Source: Campylobacter porcelli (GTDB taxonomy: Bacteria; Campylobacterota; Campylobacteria; Campylobacterales; Campylobacteraceae). From it: DNA of 64,000 nucleotides. The stretch lies in assembly GCF_002139855.1 (NCBI RefSeq), contig NZ_CP018789.1:248001-312000 (forward strand). Reading direction: 5' to 3'. The notes under the pieces were generated by a model. It saw nothing but the letters and a program-made list of their open reading frames with translations, was not told the DNA's origin and searched no databases. Positions 48,584 to 56,156 of the stretch are shown piece after piece. The first letter of the stretch is position 1. Every line of letters begins with the position of its first letter. The position numbers and the translations under genes are program-made.

Positions 48584-49939
48584 ATGCCAAATAAAAATTT
48601 AGAAGAGGCTAAAGAGAAGCTTAAAAAGCATATTATAGATGAGAGTGAGCTAAGTGCTGCTGATATAGCAAGCCATCTAAAGATATTAAAAACTCACGAT
48701 GAAGATGAGTATGCTAAATATCTAGAAAAGCTTGACGCTCACACGCTTGGCGAGGCGGCTATGGAGATGCCAGAGCATATGCTCCGTGATGTGATCGAAA
48801 ATATCCCAAATGATAAGATAGCCGAAGCTATAGATGAGCTAGAAAGCGATGACGCAACTGATCTTATACAGACCATAGAAGAGATAGATGAAGAGAAGGC
48901 AAAAGAGCTATTTAGCTCACTTGAGATAGATAGCCAAAAAGAGATTAGTAAGCTTATAAATTATGAAGATAACGAAGCTGGTGCGTATATGCAAACAGAG
49001 CTATTTAGCGCTAGGTTAGATGAGAGCTTGGGTAGTGCTATAGCTAGGTTTCGTATAATGAAGCAAGAAAATAAGATTGAAAATGTCTTTTCTTTATTTG
49101 TTGTGGATAATGAAGGGGTATTAAAGCATACAATTGCACTTGAGGATCTTATAACATATGATTTTAATCTAAATTTAAATCAAATTGTAGTTGAAGATGA
49201 GGAGAGATTTAAACCGCATTTTGCTATTGATAGTGATGATATTAAGGTTGTGGCTGATATTATTATGGATTATGATTTAAGTGCGATTGCGGTTACAAAT
49301 AGAGCTGGAATTTTGCTTGGGCGGATTACTACTGATGATATTCACGACTTTTTAAAAGAGAGTGCTACTGAGCAGATTTACAATCTAGCTGGGGTTAATG
49401 ATGAAGCTGAAGAGGAGGGGCTAGTCAAAACTGGTAGAGCTAGGGCTGCTTGGTTGTTTGTGAATTTGATTACGGCAATTTTAGGGGTTATAGTTATTGG
49501 ATTTTTTGAAAAGTCTATTGAGAGTTTGGTCGCCTTAGCAGTTTTAATGCCAATAGTAGCTAGTATGGGTGGTAACGCTGGAAATCAAACGCTAGCCGTT
49601 ACTGTAAGAAGACTTGCTCTTGGCGAGATTGGGATTGATGATTTTTGGACGGTGCTTAAAAAAGAGATTATAATGGCGATTTTTAACTCTTTGATTTTTG
49701 CGATTTTTTTAGGGGTTTTAGTGGGGCTTTGGTTTGATATGCCGATGCTTGGAGTGGTAATAGCAGTAGCGATGGTGGCAAATATCATTATGGCGGCATT
49801 TTTAGGCACATTTATCCCCCTTACTCTAAAACGCATAGGGCTTGACCCAGCTGTTGGTAGCACGGTGTTTTTAACTACTGCAACTGATATTATAGGATTT
49901 TTTGTATTTTTAGGACTAGCGACATGGATTTTACTATAA
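48584..49939 (+). CDS. mgtE: magnesium transporter MgtE
   Basis: MgtE is a magnesium-gated channel. The 451-residue protein has the N domain (about 1-125, with the acidic repeats LESDDATDLIQTIEEIDEEK), two CBS domains (about 130-260) and five membrane helices. The pore segment is AVLMPIVASMGGNAGNQTL, and GLDPAVGSTVFLTTATDIIG is in the last helices. Magnesium binding between N and CBS domains closes the pore. Its end overlaps the NUDIX gene by 16 bases. Confidence 0.97.
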   Translation: MPNKNLEEAKEKLKKHIIDESELSAADIASHLKILKTHDEDEYAKYLEKLDAHTLGEAAMEMPEHMLRDVIENIPNDKIAEAIDELESDDATDLIQTIEEIDEEKAKELFSSLEIDSQKEISKLINYEDNEAGAYMQTELFSARLDESLGSAIARFRIMKQENKIENVFSLFVVDNEGVLKHTIALEDLITYDFNLNLNQIVVEDEERFKPHFAIDSDDIKVVADIIMDYDLSAIAVTNRAGILLGRITTDDIHDFLKESATEQIYNLAGVNDEAEEEGLVKTGRARAAWLFVNLITAILGVIVIGFFEKSIESLVALAVLMPIVASMGGNAGNQTLAVTVRRLALGEIGIDDFWTVLKKEIIMAIFNSLIFAIFLGVLVGLWFDMPMLGVVIAVAMVANIIMAAFLGTFIPLTLKRIGLDPAVGSTVFLTTATDIIGFFVFLGLATWILL

Positions 49940-50517
49940 GTGATTTAAAAATCATACCATTAAAGGAGTCTAAATTTGTTAGACCATTTAGTATCTCATA
50001 TACTCAAGATGGTAAGAAGAAGTGTTGGGATTGCGTTGAGGCACACGATAGCGTGAGTTGTCTGCTATATCATAGGGAGTTTGACTCATTTTTGTTTGTT
50101 AGGCAGTTTCGCCCATCTGTGTGGTACTATCAAGAGAAAAATCAAATCCAAACCAAAAACGGCCTTACATATGAGCTTTGTGCGGGGATTATGGATAAGG
50201 GGCTAGATACCAAAGCTACTATGATTGAAGAGATTATAGAAGAGACAGGATATAGCCTTAGTAATATAGAGCGAGTTACTAGTAGTTTTACCGCACTTGG
50301 ATTTGGAGCAAACTCTCAAACTCTATTTTATGGCGAAATTGATGAGAGTATGAAGGTCTCAAGTGGCGGTGGGGTAGATGATGAGAAGATAGAGTTAGTA
50401 TTTATAAAGCAAAGCCAGATATTAAATTTCATCTATGATGAAAGCAAGGTAAAGGCACCAAATCTACAATTTTCCATACTTTGGTGGATGATGAATAAAA
50501 AGGCTAAATTTGATTAA
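49924..50517 (+). CDS. NUDIX hydrolase, ADP-ribose/UDP-sugar diphosphatase type
   Basis: The 197-residue protein has a NUDIX box variant, AGIMDKGLDTKATMIEEIIE followed by ETGY (about 93-116). The metal-binding EExxEE core is kept, but the usual first Glu is Leu and the Arg before it is Glu. This variant resembles the UDP-sugar diphosphatase (NUDT14-type) subfamily. A second helper segment is YHREFDSFLFVRQFRP. The start overlaps mgtE. Its stop overlaps that of the convergent CDF gene. The substrate is unknown. Confidence 0.85.
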   Translation: MDFTISDLKIIPLKESKFVRPFSISYTQDGKKKCWDCVEAHDSVSCLLYHREFDSFLFVRQFRPSVWYYQEKNQIQTKNGLTYELCAGIMDKGLDTKATMIEEIIEETGYSLSNIERVTSSFTALGFGANSQTLFYGEIDESMKVSSGGGVDDEKIELVFIKQSQILNFIYDESKVKAPNLQFSILWWMMNKKAKFD

Positions 50518-51476
50518 AGCCATTTTGGATTTTTTGTAAAGCTAACGCTAAGCCAAATTTTATAACTTGGGATATTTAATCCTTGCTCTATCTCATCTCT
50601 TATTTGATCCATCTCATCTATGCTTTGAATTTTAAATGACTCACCCATTAAGATATTTATCTCAATCATAAAAAATCTCCCACTCTTTGCTACATGCGTA
50701 TCATAATCGCTAAAATTATACTTTTTTGATATATTTTGTAGTAGAGTGTCTATCTTATCATCCATATCCTTAGGTGCGACCATGGCTAAATCGGCTAAAT
50801 TTTTTATAAATACCTTTAGCGGCATTATGGCTAAGATCATAGACAATACCACTAAAAGCGTAGGATCTAAATATCTAGCCCATATAGTTTGGCTCTCCTT
50901 ATCAAATAGCCAAACCGCCCCAAAAGCTAAAAATCCACCCATATAAAGCACGCTATCTATAAGCCACTCTAGGCTATCAACGGATATTAGCGGGGATTGT
51001 AAGATTTTAGCTTGATATGATGTAAAAAGCCAAATTCCAATAGATAAAATCATAGATAAAAATGAGTAAAGCATCGCTTGGTCAAATTTAACTTCATAGC
51101 CACCGGTTAAAATGCCTTCAATGCCGTTGATTATGGCATACACGCATAGTATTAGTAAAATCAAGCTTTTAAATAGATTTACCATAGGCTCAAATCGCAT
51201 ATATCCATATTGGAAAATATCATCATCTTCTTTATAGATAAATTTTGATGTAATTACGCTAAGTAGGATTAAAATAATAGATAAAAACGCCACCAAACCA
51301 TCAAAAATAATCGCCTTTGAGCCAATGTATATCCCATACGAAATTCCAAAAATCGCTAACACCACCGCACAATATAGCGATATTTTTAGCGTAAATTGCT
51401 CTTTTTGGCTTTGCGTTAATGGCTGCTCTATGTTGTTTCTAATTTTTTTATACTTATTTTGCGGTGGCTTTATCAT
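50514..51476 (-). CDS. cation diffusion facilitator (CDF) family transporter
   Basis: The 320-residue protein has six membrane helices and a cytoplasmic C-terminal domain (about 230-320). Helix II carries KAIIFDGLVAFLSI and the linker YGYMRFEPMVNLFKSL is typical of the family. Helix V has VDSLEWLIDSVLYMGG with an Asp at the metal site. The first metal site lacks the usual His and reads FDGLV, so the metal may differ from zinc. Export of iron, zinc or manganese is possible. The start lies 2 bases downstream of the Na/Pi gene. Confidence 0.88.
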   Translation of the reverse strand: MIKPPQNKYKKIRNNIEQPLTQSQKEQFTLKISLYCAVVLAIFGISYGIYIGSKAIIFDGLVAFLSIILILLSVITSKFIYKEDDDIFQYGYMRFEPMVNLFKSLILLILCVYAIINGIEGILTGGYEVKFDQAMLYSFLSMILSIGIWLFTSYQAKILQSPLISVDSLEWLIDSVLYMGGFLAFGAVWLFDKESQTIWARYLDPTLLVVLSMILAIMPLKVFIKNLADLAMVAPKDMDDKIDTLLQNISKKYNFSDYDTHVAKSGRFFMIEINILMGESFKIQSIDEMDQIRDEIEQGLNIPSYKIWLSVSFTKNPKWL

Positions 51477-51478
51477 AT

Positions 51479-53233
51479 TTATGCATTCGTTATCTCTTCT
51501 AATTTTTCTTCGCTATGATGATGAGTAAATATCATCTCAACCACCTTAAGCATACCTTTTGTGATATTTTTCATTAGCGCCGTATCATTCATCAAAGATG
51601 TTGCCATTTTGTTGGTGATTTTTTTATTGATGATTAATACATCAAAGTTAAACTCACTATCATACTCTTGATATATTTTACGCAAATTTTTTATCTGATT
51701 TTCTAGCTCACTTGGGTCTTTGATATTTGCGATTTTATACATTATGCGAAGGCTTTGTAGCATTTCGACTCTTAGTTTATCATACTCCTCTTTAGCATAT
51801 TGATTAGAGCTTGTGATATATTTATAGATATTTGGCTGGGCATTTTTCATATCTTTTAAGGTTTCAGCCATAATCAGTGCTGAGCGCCTAATATCCATAA
51901 ATTTACTCAATTGTTCTGGCTTAGCATTAGCTCCAGCTAATATGGCGTAGTCGATAATCTGACTATATATCTCTTTAAATCTATTATTATATAGCTCATC
52001 ATAGTCAATTTTAATCGCAGTTTGCCTTAGGGCGATTATATCTTTAGCGGGGGTATCGCTATTTTGTATATCGCTACTACTAATGCTAATGGCTTTTGCG
52101 ATGATTGAGTTTGCGTTAGAATATAGGTGTAGCATCTCTTTATTTAAGACCTCTAAAGCACTATTTGGGAATTGTAATGAGTGCTCATCAAGATACTTAG
52201 CGCTATCGATTTTACTCCTTTTTTTGCTATCTTTCATAAATTTATTTAGTAGTTTTTCGATAAATGGGATTAATGGGTAGAATATGATTACGCCAACAGC
52301 ATTAAAATATGATAAAAATACAGCAAGTCTAAGGGTATAATCATCTTTAGCAATACCAAAATAGTCGCTAGTAATATCGGTGATATACATAAATGGCGTG
52401 ATTAAAATAATGCTTATTATCGCACACGATACATTAAATAATACATGAGCTACTGTTAGCTTCTTGCCTTCTATATTTGCATTTAATGAGCCAATTACAG
52501 CCATTACAGTTGAGCCTACATTTGAGCCGATGGCTATACCAACGGCATTTTCATATGTTATCTGTCCTACGCTTAGAGCAGCTATTGCTAGGGTTAAAGA
52601 TGCGTGTGAGCTTTGAATTAGCACAGTAACTACAACCCCTACAAGCGTATATATAAGCAATCCTCCAATGCCAGACATAGCAAATTGTGATAGATCAATG
52701 CTATCTTTAATGTGGTCAAAGCCACCTTTCATATATGAAATTCCCAAAAATAAAAGCCCAATACTAAATAAAAAATACCCAAAGCCTTTTATCTTTTGAG
52801 TTTTATTAACCATACATAGCATGCCAATTACGATAAGAGGCATTGAGTATGCAGCTATATCTACCTTAACCCCAAATCCAGCTAAAAACCAACCTGTGGT
52901 AATGGTGGCTAAATTTATCCCATATATAATAGCAAGGCCTGAAGCTAAAGAGATTAGCCCAGCGCTTAAAAATGATATAGCAAGAACGCTTACAAGACCG
53001 CTTGATTGCATTATGGTGGTAGAAACAGAGCCAAATATAAAGCTTTGAAAATTTGTTTTAGTCATTTTTTTTAAAAATGTCTCCAAGCTTGCCATCATCG
53101 AAAAGCTCTTTTCAAGCACACTCATCGCATACAAAAATATACAAACCCCAAAAATAATAGTCAAAAAGCTCTGGCTAATATACATCAAAATAGATATTAA
53201 AACTATAAAGCTAAAAAATAGAATATTTTTCAT
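51479..53233 (-). CDS. Na/Pi cotransporter family protein with PhoU-like C-terminal domain
   Basis: Residues 1-330 hold the two inverted Na/Pi repeats with the twin signatures TTIMQSSGLVSVLAISFL and VTVLIQSSHASLTLAIAAL (QSS motif in each) over about 8-9 helices. Residues 340-584 form a helical PhoU-like regulatory domain. This architecture is common for bacterial NptA/YjbB-type proteins that move phosphate. Direction (uptake or export) is not certain. I use ATG 53233. It overlaps EI24 upstream by one base. Confidence 0.9.
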   Translation of the reverse strand: MKNILFFSFIVLISILMYISQSFLTIIFGVCIFLYAMSVLEKSFSMMASLETFLKKMTKTNFQSFIFGSVSTTIMQSSGLVSVLAISFLSAGLISLASGLAIIYGINLATITTGWFLAGFGVKVDIAAYSMPLIVIGMLCMVNKTQKIKGFGYFLFSIGLLFLGISYMKGGFDHIKDSIDLSQFAMSGIGGLLIYTLVGVVVTVLIQSSHASLTLAIAALSVGQITYENAVGIAIGSNVGSTVMAVIGSLNANIEGKKLTVAHVLFNVSCAIISIILITPFMYITDITSDYFGIAKDDYTLRLAVFLSYFNAVGVIIFYPLIPFIEKLLNKFMKDSKKRSKIDSAKYLDEHSLQFPNSALEVLNKEMLHLYSNANSIIAKAISISSSDIQNSDTPAKDIIALRQTAIKIDYDELYNNRFKEIYSQIIDYAILAGANAKPEQLSKFMDIRRSALIMAETLKDMKNAQPNIYKYITSSNQYAKEEYDKLRVEMLQSLRIMYKIANIKDPSELENQIKNLRKIYQEYDSEFNFDVLIINKKITNKMATSLMNDTALMKNITKGMLKVVEMIFTHHHSEEKLEEITNA

Positions 53234-53949
53234 CAAAACCCTTTTGAATTTTTCTCTAATAATAAATGGCTTAAAAATATTACAAAAAATATTTGACTAA
53301 ATAATCCAACAAATGGTATTAAGGTAATTATGTAAAATATCACTGAAGCGCTAAAAAATTTAACTCCACCGCCTTTTTGTAAATCAACTTCAAAGATTAA
53401 TCTATCAGAGGTATTGCTAGCGACATCAATTAGCATAAGGCGATAAAATAGGTAGAAAAATGGCAAATTTAGTATAAAAAGATTGATTACTGGGATAAAT
53501 AGAAGTGGGATACAAATTAGAAAAATTAGTATAAATTTGATAAATGTGATAAAGATTAAATTTAATACTCTAATGTTGCTTGGCTCTGGGGTTGTGTTGT
53601 AATTATAATATTTTTGATTTATAAATTTAACTATATACGGGGTTAAAAATCCTGTGATTACAGCAGCGATTGCGACGCTTAAGATGATGGCTAAGAATAT
53701 GCTAATTACATAAAATGATGAGGTTATGATGAATTGAACTAAGCTTAGTGATATTAGCCACGCTATAAATCCATCTCCACTAGCATAGGTTTGGATTTGC
53801 GGCTTAGCAAAAGCGGCAAAAATATCATCGCCAAATAGCACAACTAAGCCAATTAAACTAGCCAAAGATACCACAAGTGGCAAGATGGATAATAGGATAA
53901 ATCTAAGGCTTAAAAAATCAGCAAATGAGCGTTTAATCACACTATTCAT
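53233..53949 (-). CDS. EI24 domain-containing membrane protein
   Basis: The 238-residue protein has four to five long hydrophobic helices and the EI24/CysZ-type pattern: an N-terminal FADFLSLRFILLSILPLVVS, a periplasmic loop, IAAVITGFLTPYIVKFINQK, and the late GGVKFFSASVIFYIITLIPF. In CysZ these proteins import sulfate, but the EI24 group here is only broadly related and no sulfate role is claimed. The start overlaps the dUTPase stop by 4 bases. Confidence 0.82.
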   Translation of the reverse strand: MNSVIKRSFADFLSLRFILLSILPLVVSLASLIGLVVLFGDDIFAAFAKPQIQTYASGDGFIAWLISLSLVQFIITSSFYVISIFLAIILSVAIAAVITGFLTPYIVKFINQKYYNYNTTPEPSNIRVLNLIFITFIKFILIFLICIPLLFIPVINLFILNLPFFYLFYRLMLIDVASNTSDRLIFEVDLQKGGGVKFFSASVIFYIITLIPFVGLFSQIFFVIFLSHLLLEKNSKGF

Positions 53950-54641
53950 TGGATATTTTGATAGCTAATTTTAAGTTTAGAGTAAATTTCATCTACGCTA
54001 CTTACTCCACTTTGTAATATCTCACTCATTACTATATTATCTTCTACTCCATTCCAAATTTTTTTGTATGTGCCATCTTTGTAGCCGTGGTCTTGGCGAA
54101 ATTTGTTTAATACATTTTTGCCTATATAGATATTAAATAATTTTTGTAAATTCACTCCGCATTTTAACGCAACTCTAAAATAATCCCTTAAAAGATCAAA
54201 GAAATTTATATTAAACCCACTACAACGATTTATGATAAGCTCAGTATCATTGATAATCTCATAAATGCTATACTTTTTAATATTATAAGGCTCTTTACAA
54301 AATTCATTAAATCCGCTTGTTGCTACTATATCATCAGTTAAATTTTCTATATCTCCAAGGGAGTTAATCTTATAATTTTCTAATCCCAAACTCATAATAA
54401 AATGCCAAATATCCACAATCTCAATAGCGATATTATCGACATCTAATGGGGCATTTATCTCCTTCCAATGCTTCCAAGCAAAGCTATCAATTAGCTCAGC
54501 ACACTCCATATATATACAACGCTTCCAGCTAATTAGTTTGCCATCTTTAGTAGTGCCTCTCTCCCAGCCAATGCCATTTGTATTATCATTTAGTTCTTGT
54601 TGAAGTTTTAACATCTCTTTTATTAAATTTCTATATATCAT
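53946..54641 (-). CDS. dut: dUTP diphosphatase, all-alpha dimeric type
   Basis: The 231-residue protein belongs to the all-alpha NTP pyrophosphatase superfamily, not the trimeric Dut of E. coli. Its metal motifs are RCIYMECAELIDSFAWKHWK near residue 42 and DNIAIEIVDIWHFIMSL near 70, with the late KFRQDHGYKDGTYKKIW near 185 that binds the phosphates. It hydrolyses dUTP (and probably dUDP) to dUMP, cooperating with dcd at 8.5-9.1 kb. This is the first gene of a leftward coupled series with EI24, Na/Pi and CDF. Confidence 0.92.
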   Translation of the reverse strand: MIYRNLIKEMLKLQQELNDNTNGIGWERGTTKDGKLISWKRCIYMECAELIDSFAWKHWKEINAPLDVDNIAIEIVDIWHFIMSLGLENYKINSLGDIENLTDDIVATSGFNEFCKEPYNIKKYSIYEIINDTELIINRCSGFNINFFDLLRDYFRVALKCGVNLQKLFNIYIGKNVLNKFRQDHGYKDGTYKKIWNGVEDNIVMSEILQSGVSSVDEIYSKLKISYQNIQ

Positions 54642-54724
54642 AGCTTTACCTTAAAATTTTTAAAATTAAAGATTATACAAAAATTTAGTTAATGATTAAA
54701 TTTAGATAGCAAAATTTAGCTAAT

Positions 54725-54746
54725 AAGCTTGCTTTTAAGCAAGCTT
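54725..54746 (-). terminator. terminator of the 177-residue protein gene
   Basis: Arms AAGCTTGCTT (54725-54734) and 54737-54746 form a perfect 10-bp stem with a tiny loop, overlapping the stop codon (54745-54747). On the minus strand it is followed by an A/T-rich stretch with short T runs, so intrinsic termination is plausible. Confidence 0.6.
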
Positions 54747-55278
54747 AAGCGTAGTAGTTTAGGCTATTTTGTGGTTTTATCATATTTTCAAATAGCTTAT
54801 TGGTTTGTTCTAGTAAGGTTTTATTTATTTTATTATTTGTACTTTTATTCTCTTTTAGCATCTCATCAAACATATCTAAAAGCGATTTTTTTAGCTCTAT
54901 TTTTGCATCATTACTGCTTAAATCTGGTAGATATTTTTTAAGCGAATTTGAGATATTTGCGATTGTCTCATCGCTAAATGGCTCATTTTCCTTAACTTGC
55001 TTCATAAACTCATCTATTTTTGGGCGAAGTTCTTCCATAGCCTTTGCTATCTCATCTCTATCTTGCTGGCTTAGGCCATTATCGCTATTTAGTTCAAATT
55101 TATACCCATAAGAGTGTTTTAAGCTAAGGGTTTGCTCTTGAGAATTTTTAGAGTTTTTATTTGAGTAGTTAAGCTCTTTATTATCATACATTGAAAGATT
55201 GATAGTATCGCCTGAGCTGGTTTTAAAAGAGTAGTTAAACGCATTATAAGAGGCATTTGCGTAGTTGCTAGTTGTCAT
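54745..55278 (-). CDS. 177-residue protein of unknown function, possibly flagella-coregulated
   Basis: I do not recognise this protein. It has no signal peptide or membrane helix. The first 65 residues are rich in Asn, Ser and Tyr (NYANASYNAFNYSF) and probably disordered. The rest is helical (QQDRDEIAKAMEELRPKIDE, KSLLDMFDEMLKENKSTNNK) and charged. The composition and N-terminal character recall proteins secreted through the flagellar apparatus, and a sigma-28-like promoter lies 26 bases upstream, but both points are inference. It has a good Shine-Dalgarno (AAGGAAA). Confidence 0.75.
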   Translation of the reverse strand: MTTSNYANASYNAFNYSFKTSSGDTINLSMYDNKELNYSNKNSKNSQEQTLSLKHSYGYKFELNSDNGLSQQDRDEIAKAMEELRPKIDEFMKQVKENEPFSDETIANISNSLKKYLPDLSSNDAKIELKKSLLDMFDEMLKENKSTNNKINKTLLEQTNKLFENMIKPQNSLNYYA

Positions 55279-55303
55279 TATGATTTCCTTAAAATTTATA
55301 ACA

Positions 55304-55329
55304 AAATCGGCTAAAAGCGATTTATTTTA
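55304..55329 (-). promoter_or_regulatory. sigma-28 (FliA) promoter candidate
   Basis: On the minus strand TAAAATAA (55322-55329) is followed after 10 bases by GCCGATTT (55304-55311). The FliA consensus is TAAAGTTT-N11-GCCGATAA, so both boxes fit with spacing one short. A start site near 55297 would leave a 19-base leader. A 14-bp palindrome AGCCAAATTTGGCT (55330-55343) lies just upstream. Confidence 0.5.
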
Positions 55330-55376
55330 AGCCAAATTTGGCTAAAATCAAGCAAAAATAGTGCCAATATAAAAAG

Positions 55377-55784
55377 ATGAATGAGAAGATAGTTAAATTT
55401 ATTAAAGACGAGCATATATTAACCCTTGGCGTGAATTCGCCAGATGGGGCGTATCTTTGTAGCTGTTTTTATGCTTTTATTGAGCCAAATTTGATTATTG
55501 TGGCTTTTGGAAGTGGTAGCTACCACCTAAGGGCTATACAAAGTGATAATAGGGTTTTTATAAATATTGCCTTACAAACAGATATAGTAGGGAAAATTCA
55601 AGGTCTTCAAGCCAAAGGAGTGATAAGTAAAAGCGATATTAAAGAGCATAAAAGTGCCTATATATCGAGGTTTGCTTATGCTAGGTTTATGAAGCTAAAT
55701 TTATACACAATTAGGCTAAATTGGCTTAAATTTACAGATAATAGCTTGGGATTTGGCAAGAAAATTGAGTTAAATTTAGCCTAA
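55377..55784 (+). CDS. pyridoxamine 5'-phosphate oxidase-like flavin/heme-binding protein
   Basis: The 135-residue protein has the split-barrel pattern of PNPOx-like proteins: FIKDEHILTLGVNSPDGAYL, CSCFYAFIEPNLIIVAFGSG, SYHLRAIQSDNRVFINIALQ, then VGKIQGLQAKGVISK. Family members bind FMN, F420 or heme; the ligand here is unknown. It starts 65 bases from the divergent sigma-28-like box. Its end overlaps that of the convergent response regulator by 9 bases. Confidence 0.8.
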   Translation: MNEKIVKFIKDEHILTLGVNSPDGAYLCSCFYAFIEPNLIIVAFGSGSYHLRAIQSDNRVFINIALQTDIVGKIQGLQAKGVISKSDIKEHKSAYISRFAYARFMKLNLYTIRLNWLKFTDNSLGFGKKIELNLA

Positions 55785-56156
55785 AGCGTTGGCTATCTTT
55801 TTTATAAATTTATTTAATGATTTTTTGCTAATTGGCTTTACTATAAAGTCATATACCCCAAATTCCAACGCCTTTTGACGCTGAGAAATATCTGTGCTGA
55901 TGGCTATTATTGGAATATCTTGGAGATATTTGCGTTGTTTGAAATTGTTTAAAAACTCAAACCCATCAAGGCGTGGCATATATATATCTAGTAGTATCAA
56001 ATTTATATCAAATCTACGCTCTAAAATCTCCATCGCCTCTAATCCATCTTTGGCTGTGGTTATGCTTGCTATATAGAGATTATTAGCCAAGATCATATCT
56101 AATAGCTTAAGAGTAATCTCATCATCATCGATTATAAGGACATTTAGCTTTATCAT
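55776..56156 (-). CDS. single-domain response regulator
   Basis: The 126-residue protein is one receiver domain: acidic pair Asp11/Asp12 (VLIIDDDEIT), phosphoacceptor Asp57 (LILLDIYMPRLDG), Ser87 and Lys107 (FIVKPISKK). It has no output domain, so it probably acts by protein contact, as CheY-like proteins do, or as part of a phosphorelay. It is the last gene of the operon and overlaps the hybrid kinase gene by 4 bases, its obvious partner. Confidence 0.93.
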   Translation of the reverse strand: MIKLNVLIIDDDEITLKLLDMILANNLYIASITTAKDGLEAMEILERRFDINLILLDIYMPRLDGFEFLNNFKQRKYLQDIPIIAISTDISQRQKALEFGVYDFIVKPISKKSLNKFIKKIANALG

